Shown: in pieces, positions 22,141 through 57,232 of the stretch
How positions within the stretch are numbered: the stretch's first letter is position 1
Layout of the letters: the number at the start of each line of letters is the position of its first letter
Origin: Monodelphis domestica
Lineage: Eukaryota > Chordata > Mammalia > Didelphimorphia > Didelphidae
DNA: 64,000 nt
Reading direction: 5' to 3'
Assembly: GCF_027887165.1 (NCBI RefSeq)
Contig: NC_077233.1
Span: 229,114,872 to 229,178,871 of the forward strand
Made by a program: the position numbers and the translations under genes
Notes under the pieces: model-generated
The model's input: only the letters and a program-made list of their open reading frames with translations
Told to the model about the DNA's origin: nothing
The model's database searches: none

Positions 22141-22203
22141 GAAATGAACTTTTTGCCTTTACCTTAAGTACCCCATAGAGAACTGTAATCTGAGCTGAAC
22201 ATC

Positions 22204-22288
22204 CCCAAATGGAATTATTACTTATAATTAATAATAATTATTATTATTATAACATAATATAATAATTATTATTAATAATTATTACTCC
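22204..22288. repeat. AT-rich imperfect palindrome
   Basis: Built of ATT/AAT units that read nearly the same on both strands ('aataataattattattatt ... aataataattattattaat'). It immediately follows the CpG island. Confidence 0.8.
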
Positions 22289-22589
22289 TCCGCCACAGAT
22301 TTGGAAACTGAGGTACAGGGAACAGTCAGGCTCCTAGCTATTAGGCCTCTGTAACCAAGTATCTGCCAGGTCGGTTTAAAAAAGAAAAGTGTACTTAAAG
22401 GACTAATTTACATCTTTGCTAAATTGATAAAATATGAGTAAACATGAACATAACATAAAGATAGGAAAGTTCGTTACAAATGTAACTGTAACCTAACTTC
22501 ATTTTCACCTTACATGTCTTTAATTTTTTTTATTTTGTTAAATATTTCCTAGATACATTTTCAGAGGATTTTTGACATTCGTTTTTTTT

Positions 22590-22948
22590 TTTAAACTCTC
22601 ACCTTCCATTCTGGAGTCAATGCTGTGTATTGGTTCCAAGGCAGAAGAGAGGTAGTAAGGGCTTGGCAATGGGAATTAAGTGACTTGTCCAGAGTCACAC
22701 AGCTTGGAAGCCTCTGAGGTCACATTTGAACCCAGAACCTCCCATCTCTAGGCCTGACTCTCAATCCACTGAGCTACCCAGCTGCCCCCTGACATTGATT
22801 TTTTAAAAATACCCTTACCTTAAGTCTAAAATCAGTATTTAGTATTGGTTTAAAGGTAGAAGAATGGTAGCAAAGCAATTGGGGTATGAACCCAGGATCT
22901 CTCATCTCCAGATCTGGCATTCTATCCACTGAGCCACCTAGTTGCCCC
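22590..22948 (-). repeat. Two antisense family A SINEs in tandem
   Basis: First copy 22,590-22,788 is nearly complete. Second copy 22,804-22,948 lacks part of its centre ('gtagcaaagcaattggggtatgaacccagg'). Both end in a 'ccactgagc(t/c)acc(c/t)agtTGCCCC'-like head. Confidence 0.85.
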
Positions 22949-23039
22949 ATAACATTCATTTTTAAAAAAACATTTTTAAGGTCTCTCCCTCTCTCCCAAC
23001 ACTTGAGAAGGCAAACAATAGGATATTAATTTTACATGT

Positions 23040-23185
23040 AGGGGCAGAAGTCCTGAGTTCAAATTTGACCTCAGATACTTCCTAGCTGTATCATCCTGGG
23101 CAAGTCACTTAACCGGAATTGCTCATCTCTTCCTTGGAACCAATACTCTGTACTGATTCTAAGAAGGTAGGTAAAGGTTTTTTTT
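23040..23185 (+). repeat. Family A SINE, 5'-truncated
   Basis: 'ggggcagaagtcctgagttcaaat', 'gggcaagtcacttaac', 'caatactctgtactgattctaagaaggtaggtaaagg', poly(T). 23,200-23,640 beyond it contains old L1/L2-like scraps, including an L2 3' end at 23,570-23,640. Confidence 0.75.
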
Positions 23186-23882
23186 TTTTAATCATACATG
23201 TGAAGTCATATAAGATATATTTCCATATTGGCCATGTTACAAAAGAAAAGTGCAAAAATGTCTTTTTTCCATCTGCACTGGCAATTCATCAGTTCTCTCT
23301 GGAGATGGATAGCATTCTTTATCCTAGGTCTCCTGGAACGATCTTGGATCATTGCTGTGATCAGAGTAGCCAAGTCTTTCACAGTTGATCATCTTTACAA
23401 TGTTGCTGTTACTGTTTTTGCACATTTAGGAAAAAACCCAAGTTGGTCGTTGAGATTGCTGGGCATCCACAGCCATCTCTTAGGCAATTCCCCTTTTCCC
23501 TCCATCAGAAACTTTTTCTTGAGAATTTCATTTTCTAGAGCTTTCTGAGCATACTTTTTGCACTATTCAGTGCACAGAGCATATTCTGTCACATAGTCGG
23601 TGTTTAATAAGTGCTTGCTTGATTAATTCCAATTCTTCTTGCATCCTAAAGAACTTTAGTTTATGAGACCCTGGCTATCCTTCCTCTGAACCCCTCAGAA
23701 TATTTTAAAATCCAGAGTTTCTCAGACTCTGTCCAGCTTTCCTTTTCTCTGAAACAAATTCTAAGATAGGGCTATTGCTTATCCCCATTGCTTCCATGAT
23801 TTCAACAGCCAGTTCCTCTTAGTTAATAAAAATCAAGTCCTGAACAGCAGTTTTCCTTGTTTTGTTTCCTCTTTGACATTTT

Positions 23883-24080
23883 TTTAAAACCCTCACCTTC
23901 CGTCTTAGAATCAATACTGTGTATTGGTTCCAAGGCAGAAGAGTGGTAAGGGCTAGGCAATGGGGGTTAAGTGACTTGCCCAGGGTCACACAGCTGGGAA
24001 GTGACTGAGGTCAAATTTGAACCCAGGACCTCCCATCTCTGGGCTTAGCTCTCAATTCGCTGAGCCACCCAGCTGCCCCT
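23883..24080 (-). repeat. Family A SINE, antisense, full length
   Basis: One of the best-preserved copies: 'accttccgtcttagaatcaatactgtgtattggttcc' through 'gtaagggctaggcaatgggggttaagtgac' to 'gccacccagctgccccttc'. Confidence 0.92.
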
Positions 24081-24679
24081 TCTTCTTCTACATTTTGAAA
24101 GATGAAATCACCACTAAGCAAGCTTTGGGCAAGGAGAAATCTCCCATGGCTATTATCTCTCCTTTCAAGGCCTATGAACTACTTCCTGAACTCATCTATC
24201 TTCTCTATTTAGGTGGTCTGCATATAGTTTGATAACAATAGCACATCTGTTTCTTTGTTGATGGATCTTCATTGGAATGCACTCTCTAATGGAGCTTCTC
24301 CTCTAGGGCTCCTGGATTTCCCCACCTACTAACCGTGTAGTTACTAACTGCTTCCAGCTCCCAACCCTTCTCCTATCTCATGCCTTTTCAAGTCTCTTCA
24401 TCCAGTCATAGGTCCCTTCTCTCCAAGTCTCAGTGAAAACAATGTAATAACATTTAAGCATGCCATGTGTGCTATTCATATTTTGTGTGTTTATATAGAC
24501 ATTTGAGGCCATGGTTCATTTTTTTTAAAAAAAATGTTATGTCCTGTGAACTTCTGTGTCTACTGTTATTTTTTCCTACATTTTCACTATTTTTTTGGTT
24601 ATCTAGCTTGGAAGATGTACAGGAAGGGTTTCTTCTTCTTGTTGTTGTTGTTCTCTTTCCCTTCCTTTCTGGTTTAAAA

Positions 24680-27190
24680 CTTTTCCCCCAAGATAAGCTA
24701 GAAGCCTTCCCAAATAAGGTCAGGAGTGAAGCAAGGATGTCCATGATCCCCACTATTATTTAATATTGTACAGGAATGCTAGCTTTAGCAATTAGAGAAG
24801 AAATTGGAAGAATTAAAATAGGCATTTTATTTTTTTCTTCTTTTTTTAACATTATTTTATTTGGTCGTTTTCATACATTATTCACTGGAAACAAAGATCA
24901 TTTTCTTTTCCTTCCCCCTCCCCCCCCCCCCCCCCCCCCGCCTTTCCCTCTCCCATAGCCGACGCATGATTCCACTGGTTATCACATGTGTTCTTGACTC
25001 AAACCCATTTCCCTGTTGTTGGAATTTGCATTATAGTGTTCATTTAGAGTCTCTCCTCAGTCTTATCTCCTCCAACCCTGTAGTCAAGCAGTTGCTTTTC
25101 ATCGGTGTTTTTACTCCCACAGTTTATAAAATAGGCATTTTAATTAATTAAAATAGGGGAAACTAAACTATCACTCTTTGAGGATATGATGGTATACTTA
25201 GAGAATCCTAGAAAATCAACTAAAAAACTAGTGGAAACAATGAATAACTTTAGCAAAGTTGCAGGTTGCAAAATAAATCCACATCAATCATCTGCATTTC
25301 TATATATTTCCAACAAAAATCAGAAGCAAGAGTTAGGGAAATTCTATTTAAAATCCCCCTAGATAATATATTTGGGAATCTATCTGCCAAGACAAACACT
25401 GGAATTATATGAACACAACTACAAAACGCTTTCCACACAAATAAGGCTAGATCTAAACAATTGGAAGAACATTAATTGCTCATGAGTAGGCTGAGCTAAT
25501 AAAATAAAAGTGACTGTCCTACCTAAATTATTTAATCACTGCCATACCTATCAACTACCAAAAAACTATTTCATAGAACTAGAAAAAATAATAAAATTCA
25601 TCTGAAAGAACAAAAAATCAAGAACATCAAGGTAACTAATGAAAAAAAAAAGAAGAATGTAGCCTAGCAGTTGGAAATCTCAAACTGTACCATAAAGCAA
25701 TAATCATCAAAACAATTTGGTACTGGCTGAGAAATAGAAGGGTGGATCAATAAATAGACTAAGGTAAATGACCTTGGCAATTTAGAGTTTGATAAGCCCA
25801 AATACCCCAGATTTTGGGATAAGAACTCACTTTTTGACAAAAACTGCTGGGAAAACTCAAAACAGCATGGCAAAAATTAGTTTTAGATCAACAACCAAGA
25901 TAGGTCCAAATGGGCATATGATTTAAACATAGAGTGATGCAAATTAGTTGAACATGGGTTTACCTGTCAGATCTATGGCAAAAGGAAGAATTTAAAGAGA
26001 TAGAGAACATTACAAGATGTAAAATGAATCATTTTGATTATATTAAATTAAAAAGGTTTTGTACAAACAAACCAATGCAACCAAGATTAGAAGGGAAGCA
26101 ACAAATGGAGGGAAAAATTTATAACAAATTTCTATGAGAAAGATCTCATTTTAAAATATATAAAGAACTAAGCCAAGTTTATAAGAAACCAAGCCATTTC
26201 CCAATTGACAAATGGCCAAGGGTTATGAATAGGTAGTTTTCAAAGGAAGAAATCAAAGCTATCAATAATCATATGAAAAAATGTTTTTAAATCTCTCATA
26301 ATTAGAGAAATGTAAATCAAAACAACTCTGAGGTACCACCTCACACCTAGCAGATTGGCCAATGTGACAGTAAAGGAAAATGACAAATGTTGGAGGGAAT
26401 GTGGCAAAATTGGGAAACTAATGCATTGCTGGTGTTGTGAATTGATCCAACCCTTCTGAAAGGACATTTGGAATTATACTCAAAGGATTTTAAAATAATG
26501 CATACCTTTTGATCCAGCAATACCACGACTAGGCCTATATCCCAAAGAGATTTTTAAGAAATGAGGATGGACCTGTTTGTACAAAAATATTTATAGCTGC
26601 CTTTTTTGTGGTGGCAAAAAATTGGAAACCAAGGTGATGTCCCTCAATTGGAGAGTGGCTGACAAATTGTGGTATATGATGGTGATGAAATACTATTGCA
26701 CTATAAGGAATGATGAACCAGATGATTTCCTAAAGAACTGGAAAAACCTAAATGAACTGATGTGGAATGAAATGAGCAGAACCAGGAGAACATTATACAC
26801 AGTAACTGAAACGCCGTGGGGTGATCAAATGTAATAGACTTTGCCACTAACAGCAATACAATGATCTAGGACATTTCTGAGGGACTTGACAAAGAATGCT
26901 ATCCACCTCCAGAGAAAAAACTGTTGGAAATGCAGAAGAAAACATGATTTATCATTTGTTTATTTGGGTTTATGATTTGGGGTTTTGATTTTAAAAGATT
27001 GCTCTATACACAAATGAACAATATGGAAATAGGTTCTGAGGGAATACCTGTTAAAAAAACATGTCAACTCTAGGAGCAGGGAGAGAAGAAGGGAGGGAGA
27101 CAACATGAATCGCATAACCTTAAAAACTTATGTGTAAATTTGTTACTGGAATAAAATAAGGAAAAACCTTAAAAATAAAGTAAAATAAAT
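24680..27190 (+). mobile_element. L1 3' half (RT domain to 3' end), carrying a nested L1
   Basis: Sense ORF2 sequence beginning at the RT finger/palm ('aagctagaagccttccc ... gtcaggagtgaagcaagg' = KLEAFP-R-SGVK), continuing 25,128-26,850 through the C-terminal region and 3'UTR to an A-rich end near 27,190. Many stops. The nested antisense L1 at 24,830-25,127 is flanked by an exact 15-bp duplication of this element's sequence. Confidence 0.85.
24830..25127 (-). mobile_element. Nested 5'-truncated L1 3' end, antisense
   Basis: Flanked by AAAATAGGCATTTTA at 24,815-24,829 and 25,128-25,142, a perfect 15-bp target-site duplication. The inserted strand ends in poly(A) (poly(T) at its left) and carries the L1 3'UTR motif read here as 'ccatagccgacgcatgattcc'. 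Includes a 20-base poly(C) at about 24,920-24,940. About 298 bp: a typical truncated retrotransposition. Confidence 0.93.
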
Positions 27191-27244
27191 TTTTTTTAAA
27201 TCTCCCCCCCCCCCACCAAGAGGAGCAGGGAGTCACCCATCATC

Positions 27245-27475
27245 ACTGTAAAAATAGCAAGCATACATATAGTGTTTTAAGGTTTGCAAAGTACCTTATA
27301 ATCTCACTTGATCTTCCCAACTATTGTGAACAGGTGCTATTATTATACCTGTTCTACAGATGAGAAAATGGAAGCCTGGAGGGGTCAGATGGCTTGCTTA
27401 GGTAGTAGGGATCTGATGGAAGATTTGAACTCAGGCCTTCCTGGTTTCAAGTCTGTTATGCTATCTCCTCTACCA
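27245..27475 (-). repeat. MIR-type SINE, antisense
   Basis: 'gttttaaggtttgcaaagtacctt', 'cttgatcttcccaactattgtgaa', 'ctacagatgagaaaatggaag', 'agatttgaactcaggccttcc'. Another antisense MIR relic lies at about 27,795-27,975. Confidence 0.8.
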
Positions 27476-28051
27476 TGTATCTACCAACTAGTCTTTTCTT
27501 CTTCCTCTGACTCTTACTGGATGATCCCCCATATTACCATATCTTGTTGGTTCTAAGTCACTATTCCTTAGAAGACAAGCAGTTGTTACCATTTCAAATA
27601 TGTCTTCTCTTTGGAAAGATCTTCATATTTATGATTTAGTTCCCTCCAAAGGTACAGTAGAGGTTCCTCTTTATGCTCTTGCCATATTCTTCTACCTTCC
27701 AATTTGATGAGAGTCAGAATTTTCATCTCTTCAGAACTTTTTTTTTCCTTATTAAAAATTTTTTTCTTTTCAACTTTAATGAATACAAACATAGATCTTG
27801 AGATAGAAAATATGGAGACCATCTAGTCCAACCCCTTCATTTAAGAGATGAGAAATTGGAAGCTCAGGGAAGAAAAGTGATTTTCCATGGTCATACCAGT
27901 AGCAAATGTCAGAGATACAACTTAAATCTAAGTTTCTTGACTCTTGAGTCAGCATTCTTCCCACTTGACCATATTTCATTTTGTCCAGTAACTTGAAGAA
28001 TGGAGAGACATTCCCAAAGTCTATTTGTGCTGGAAGCCATCAAAGACCATG

Positions 28052-28678
28052 CTGTTTGACACGGTCACATGTGGAAACCTGGGACTGCAAAGCAGCCCCC
28101 AGGAAGGATGGAAACACCCACTGAAACCCCGCTAAGTGACTTTCCTTATTAACATCCCCTTATTACTGGAATTGCTATGATTATTATTCGTACTTAGCCC
28201 CAGGAAAAATATGAGAGCAACATACTTGCAGGGGTAATACAGATGTCCCACTCTGTTCCCACATAATATTACCAGGAGATCCCACTTACAAAATTAAACC
28301 TAAGGATTCTTATATTCCCACTTAGATAGGACTCTCTTTTCTAGGCATAAAAACTTCTGGCAAATCTGTGCTCTGAATTCTCCAACCTATATCTGGGTCA
28401 TGTTGATTCTACCCTCTGATCCTGTACTTAGTAACAATGTTTTGTTGACTATCTCCTTAGGCTTCGTGTCTATTGTTAGGTTCTATGGAAACATATATGT
28501 TGAGAATGAAACAGTGCGCCAAGTAGATGTGTTGAGGGTATAAAATAAAGCCAAACCTCAGCCAAGGCGGAGCAGTTTATCCTGTGAAACCTGTGCTGCA
28601 GGTTGAATAGAAAGTTGTGTCCCATCCATCATTCCGCCAACACTGTCCCACCTCCAAGACCCCAACCCCTGTGGGACA
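28052..28678 (+). mobile_element. Fossil solo LTR (same family as LTR A)
   Basis: About 627 bp from 'tgtttgacacgg' to 'cctgtgggaca'. Contains a TATA-like box ('ggtataaaataaagcc' at about 28,538-28,553) that doubles as a polyadenylation-type signal, placed as in a U3/R boundary. Shares blocks with the interrupted LTR at 9.37-10.88 kb. No internal retroviral region. The end points are my best guess. Confidence 0.55.
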
Positions 28679-29084
28679 CTGGACCACCCCACGGCATATT
28701 TGCCTTGTCTTCTAGGAGGGAGAACAGCCTACACATAGAGCATAGATGAGTGACTTGGTTATGGAAGAAAGAATTAATAATATATTTTATGAAGACCATT
28801 GAAAAATTCATGTTCTCCATACCCAGTAGAGCAAAATCTTTAGTCTCTTGTTCTTGTTACTGTCTCTTCCCAGCTCTCAGAGATAGTCTATAAATCAAGA
28901 GACACAGTTTCAGGTATAGTTTACTATAAAATATGGGTATCCTTATTTCTATGACTACCTTTACCCTTATAGTCTAAGCTTCAGCTAAATTTGATTGTTT
29001 TGTCATTTTCATCTTTCTCCTGTCTCCATTCCTTTACTTATACAATCCCTCCTGCCTAGAACAGATTCCATCTTATTTAGTAAT

Positions 29085-29800
29085 GTTAGCTGTGAATTGA
29101 TAGAACCATTCCAGAGACCAATATGGAACCAAGCTCAGAGGGGCCACAAAACTATGCATACTCTTTGACCCAACAATACCATTCCTATATCTGTATCTCA
29201 AATAAACCAAAGATAAGGGAAAAGGGCCTGGCTTTACCAAAATATTTTTAGCAGCTCTTTTTTTAGTAGCAAAGAATTGGAAACGCTTGGGGAATGATGG
29301 ACATGTTTTAGTATATGGTTGTACTGAAATACCATTGTCTATAAAAATTAATGAGCCGGATGAGTTCAGAAAAACTTATAAAGACTTATATGAACTGGTG
29401 CAAATTGAAATGAACAAAACCAGGAGAACAATGTATACAGAAACAGAAAAACTATACAATAATCAAGTGTGAAGGACTAAACCATTATCAACAAAGCAAG
29501 GAACTCAAGATGAAAATGCTAGCCACAGCCAAAGAAGGAACTTTGGAGTCTGAGTGCAGATCAAAGCATGCCATCTTCCACTATGTTTCCTTCATGAGAT
29601 TTCTATGTGAAGTGTCTTCTATCATGACATGAATAATATGGAAATACATATTATGTTAAAGTATAACCTACATCAGACTAGTCACTGCCTCTGGGAGTGA
29701 GGGGAAAAGTAAGTAGAGAGAAAATATACATTTTTAAATGTAAAAAAAAAATCATCAAAATTATTTCTAAATGTAACTAAAATTTTTTTAATTGAAAAAA
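29085..29800 (+). mobile_element. L1 3' end, 5'-truncated
   Basis: Sense 3' ORF2 and 3'UTR: 'actctttgacccaacaataccattcc', 'gagccggatgagttcag', 'gaacaaaaccaggagaacaatgtatac', then the 3'UTR shared with the copy at 48-49.3 kb. A MIR-type antisense SINE follows at 29,808-29,960 and an L2 scrap at 30,105-30,190. Confidence 0.8.
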
Positions 29801-30229
29801 ATGTTAGCATCTATATAGCATACTTATACACTAGGCTTAATGTTTTACAAATATTATATCATATTATCCTCACAACAATCCTAGGAGGTAGATACTATTA
29901 TTTTTCCCACTTTACAGATGAAGGAACTAAAGCAAACAGGTTAAATCACTTAAAAACATTGCTGTTTGCTAAAACAATTCTTGAGTCTCTTTCTTTGAAA
30001 CTCTTTGTTGATATAAAACCATTCCTACTTTCCCCAGATGAAAGTGGCCTCTCTTTTACATGTCTCATCTTCAACTTTGTATTAAAATTATTTTATTTTT
30101 CCTTATTGGACTGTAAGCTTCTAGAAGGCAGAATTTGTTTTATTTCATCTTCGTGCCTTGCCAAACACAATCTGAATTAATGTTTATTCTGTTATCATAG
30201 ATTATATGTCCTCATAATCCTTCATTTAT

Positions 30230-31480
30230 TTTGCTTAGTAAATGAAGTTCTTTCCATTCAGAAAACAGTACAATCATTGGCTGAAAATAAAGAGTTTACA
30301 CCAGGAAACCATTTCAAAAAATACTTACTAAGCTATTTATTCTGTACTCTGCTAGGCACTCTGCTAGGCACTGGGAAAATGGTGTTAGTGATGGTATGAT
30401 CAAAAGCTAAACAACTTCAATGAATTCTGAAGGTGGCATTAATTCCTTTAGAAAATATCAGTGAATTTATCAGACCATGGCTGAACTACAATGCCATCTA
30501 GTGGACAGATGCTTCTCCCAGCCATTATGAAATTTTTATTAATTGAACAATTTGCACAATCTAGTCTTTAATGTTCACCATAAACCCTATCTCTGAAAAA
30601 AGTCAGTCTTTAGAAGGCCTATATATTTTATTTACTGAGTGGAAGCTGATTTATGAGTTAATGTCATGTTTTGTCTTTGAGAATTGAGATTAAAAAAAAT
30701 CAAATCTGTTAAATTCATTCTTGATTTGGAAGGTGTGAGATCAAATTTGGGTAAATTCAAATATTTATACTCATGCCTGTTTGAACCTTCAATTTTACCC
30801 ATGTTCAATATGCAGGATAGCAACACTCAAGAAAGGGCTTCATAAACAAACAAAAACAGTCCTTATGCAATTAAAATTAAGTTTACTCTGCTCTCAAGTT
30901 TTCATTTTATAATGCAGGGTACGAAGTGTTTGCATTTATTTGAATACCTGAAAAATGAAACATAAAACATAAGTATGCACCAAGAACAATTCTGCATAAA
31001 AGTCACATAACACAATTCTAGTTACGATTCCATGTTAATGGAGGAACATATTGAAGAGTAGAGGGAGAATGCTGTCCTTAATGCATAATAAAGTTTTTTT
31101 TCATGGTTTTATTTCCCTTTTTATCTAAGTGTTGCCATAACTGTTTTAATTTGAAGGCCTCCATGAACATATACAGAAAAAAAAACCACTTACTGGAACA
31201 CCTGGATAAAAAAATAAAGTTGTGAGAAGAATAACTTCATAATGTTAATATCTACATTCTCAAATAAGCATTTCCATTATTTCCGAGCTATAATGGGATT
31301 CAAGTTAAGGGGTTGTGCCTTTTTGAGTTATCCACAATGGTTATTGATCTCTCTAATGATCTCTCTGACTCAATAACATTTTGAAGTATATAATTAAAGG
31401 TGCTCACATTTTAGAGAATGTAGAAGTGAATCATAATCAGTTTACAAAAAAACACAACCCGCCCTGTTCTTTGTCAATAA
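30230..31480. other. Unique intergenic stretch between OTOA promoter and METTL9 3' end
   Basis: No coding exon recognised. It is one of the longer repeat-poor stretches in the intergenic part and holds the CTCF-like motif listed separately, so it is a candidate for conserved regulatory sequence. Confidence 0.4.
30491..30504 (-). promoter_or_regulatory. CTCF-like motif
   Basis: On the minus strand: CCACTAGATGGCAT, which fits the CTCF core CCASYAGRKGGCRS at 13 of 14 positions. It lies in unique sequence between the METTL9 3' end and the probable OTOA promoter. Motif match only; occupancy is inference. Confidence 0.4.
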
Positions 31481-31493
31481 TAAGGAGATTTTG

Positions 31494-31670
31494 GGGGTAA
31501 CTAGGTGGCTCAATGGATTGAGAGACAGGCCTAGAGATGGAAGATCCTGGGTTCAAATTAGACTTCAGACATTTCCTGTTTTTTGACCCTGCGTAAGTCA
31601 CTTAATACTCACTACCTAGCCCTTACCGTACTGGTTCTAAGACAGAAGGTAAGGATTTAAAATAATAATA
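31494..31670 (+). repeat. Family A SINE
   Basis: 'gggggtaactaggtggctcaatggattgag', 'gatcctgggttcaaatta', 'tacctagcccttaccgtactggttctaagacagaaggtaagg'. Slightly shortened before the tail. Confidence 0.85.
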
Positions 31671-31821
31671 ATAGTAAGTGGGTGTTATTGAGAGGATTTT
31701 TGAAAGGGATGGGAATGGCCACAGAGAAGGGGTTCAAGTACAACAGAAAGAAAAAATAAATGATGACATTCAGACTGCTTTACTGTTGCAGCATCCCTAC
31801 CAATAATAACAAAATAATTAA

Positions 31822-32030
31822 TCTATGTCACCCAGGCTGGAAGTAAAGGGGCAGATTGGCCTCTCTATAAGCAACTTGATCCTCTGTCTCCACACTGACA
31901 GTACAGACAGACAATAGTTTAGCCTACCTAATACAGTTCAGAACTCCTGGGCCCAAGGGATCCATCAGCCAAGGTCTCCCTGGCAGCTAGAATTATAGGC
32001 ATGAGCCACAAAAACTCAGCTACAAATTCG
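31822..32030 (-). pseudogene. 7SL-derived sequence with internal deletion (Alu-like)
   Basis: On the minus strand it starts in the 7SL Alu domain (GGCTCATGCCTATAATTC, then GGGCCCAGGAGTTCTG) and ends in the 7SL 3' arm (CCAGCCTGGGTGACATAG). The middle is short and diverged, so about 70-90 nt of S domain are missing. No poly(A) tail is visible. A partly deleted 7SL retrocopy is most likely. Confidence 0.75.
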
Positions 32031-32380
32031 CATCCTAAGTGAAAGACATTGTTTAAGAAAGAATTAAGTTATCTTTGAAATTGTGAACTTAAGTTTTCAC
32101 ATGACCAGAATGAAGAAACCTAGTTCTGGTTTTTCAGCAATGATCCTTCCATCAGAAAAGCAGTCTGATATTTCCAAATAAGTGTTACTTGTCTTCTCAT
32201 TCTTTGTCATAATGAGCTTGACCAGAGCTTAAGAATAAAGGAATGAATTTTTTTAGACCTTTATCTTTTAGATGATGATCCAGTGGAGCAGAGTATTTAT
32301 TTGCATTTTCTTTCATTTTGTTTTAAATAGTTGGACTACCTCAGCATTTCAGTCTGATTCCACCCTTCTAACAAGCTTCT

Positions 32381-32927
32381 TTTTTTTTTTTTAAATATAT
32401 TTTATTTGATCATTTCCAAGCATTATTCGTTAAAGACATAGATCATTTTCTTTTCCTCCCCCCCACCCCCCATAGCCGACGCGTAAGTCCACTGGGCATT
32501 AGATGTTTTCTTGATTTGAACCCATTGCTTTGTTGATAGTATTTGCATTAGAGTGTTCATTTAAAGTCTGTCCTCTGTCATGTCCCCTCAACCTCTGTAT
32601 TCAGGCAGTTGCTTTTTCTCGGTGTTTCCACTCCCATAGTTTATCCTTTGCTTATGAATGGTGTTTTTTTTCTCCTGGATCCCTGAAAGTTGTTCAGGGA
32701 CATTACACCGCCCCTAATGGAGAAGTCCATTACGTTCGATTATACCACAGTGTATTAGTCTCTGTGTACAATGTTCTCCTGGTTCTGCTCCTCTCGCTCT
32801 GCATCACTTCCTGGAGGTTGTTCCAGTCTCCATGGAACTTCTCCACTTTATTATTCCTTTGAGCACAATAGTATTCCATCACCAACATATACCACAGTTT
32901 GTTCAGCCATTCCCCAATTGATGGGCA
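32381..32927 (-). mobile_element. 5'-truncated L1 3' end, antisense, with target duplication
   Basis: Flanked by TCTAACAAGCTTCT at 32,367-32,380 and 32,928-32,941 (perfect 14 bp). The left end is the poly(A) read as poly(T). Contains the 'ccatagccgacgcgtaag' 3'UTR motif and, rightwards, the C-terminal ORF2 sequence ('gtattccatcaccaacatatacc'). Retained CpGs and an intact duplication suggest it is fairly young. Confidence 0.93.
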
Positions 32928-33324
32928 TCTAACAAGCTTCTAACAAGTCAAAGGGAACATCTTGTCTCATGGGAGAGGGGAGGTATTGGTTAATCTTCTC
33001 TTCCCTGAAGGAATTCATGAAAGGCTTCCCACTAAGGTATAACCAGTCTGACCTCTGACTGACTCAAAAGCCAGTCTATCATTGAAGATCATGATTATGT
33101 CTTTCATGAACATAACCATTCAGTTCATCCTGGAGCCAAAGTAAATGAAGATGCCACTAACAAATGGTTTTCTGGATTCTGACTAAACTTCCGTCAAATT
33201 CAAACACGACATCAAAGTCATCTCAAAAAAAGGTTTATTAGCATGATTAAAAACATTTTCTGAAGAATGACAGAGAGAAAGTAAATTAACATGGAAGAAT
33301 ATCAGTTGCAACACTATAAACAAT

Positions 33325-33718
33325 GTTTGGAACTGAATGGACAGCTTTATTGCCAGTCTTCACTTGACTAAGAACAATCCATACACTGGTTGTATGTAAT
33401 TGTGACTATTGCTTTGTCTGGATATGAGTCCCTATGGCAGTTAAGTATAAAAAATATCTATTGTCACAGTTGGATTATGGACTGCACTGTTAAAGTTAAG
33501 AACTGGTAAAAATTATTCTCAAATGAAGTCTTTTAAAAAAACACGACTGTCCTTTTAAACATACTACAAAGAAATACATTAGTATTTTGGCCTTAAATTC
33601 TTACATGATATTTAGAATGGCAATCCCCAAACTCCCTCCCTTTATATCATCATTAAATCAAACATCTCTTCTAGAGGCTGCTTCTTGGGTTTGACTCTGG
33701 ACTTTTTTAACTTCATGT
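33325..33718 (-). other. METTL9: METTL9 3'UTR with polyadenylation signals
   Basis: Unique sequence directly downstream of the METTL9 stop. AATAAA on the minus strand lies at 33,351-33,346, and a second, AATAAA within TAATAAACC, at 33,239-33,234. Repeat-free over about 450 bp, as expected of a UTR. The exact cleavage site is not visible. Confidence 0.6.
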
Positions 33719-57060
<23,342 letters not shown>

Positions 57061-57063
57061 ACT

Positions 57064-57232
57064 AAGTTGAGCACCAATATTTTGAGCCCCCAACTAGGGG
57101 TTAGGGAGGTCTACCCGCCTGCCTAAGGAGAGGTAAATTGGCCTAGGTCAGAAAGGGAGCAGGTCACACACAGCCTTTAGTGCCAATCAGCAGTGAGGTC
57201 AGGCCTAGGAGTAGCCACTGGGAATAAGAATA
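57064..57232 (+). pseudogene. 7SL RNA pseudogene, 5'-truncated
   Basis: Follows 7SL from the S domain onward: 'gagcaccaatattttgagcccc', 'cctgcctaaggagaggtaaattggcctaggtcagaaagggagcaggtca', 'gccaatcagcagtgaggtcagg', 'gagtagccactggg'. About 170 bp with the Alu-domain 5' part missing, as expected of a truncated retrocopy. Confidence 0.88.

Noticed and set aside
21662-22178. Long overlapping open frames on both strands in the GC-rich block.
   Set aside because: They occur in several frames at once, are Pro/Ser/Gly-rich and match no protein I know; they follow from low stop-codon density in GC-rich sequence.
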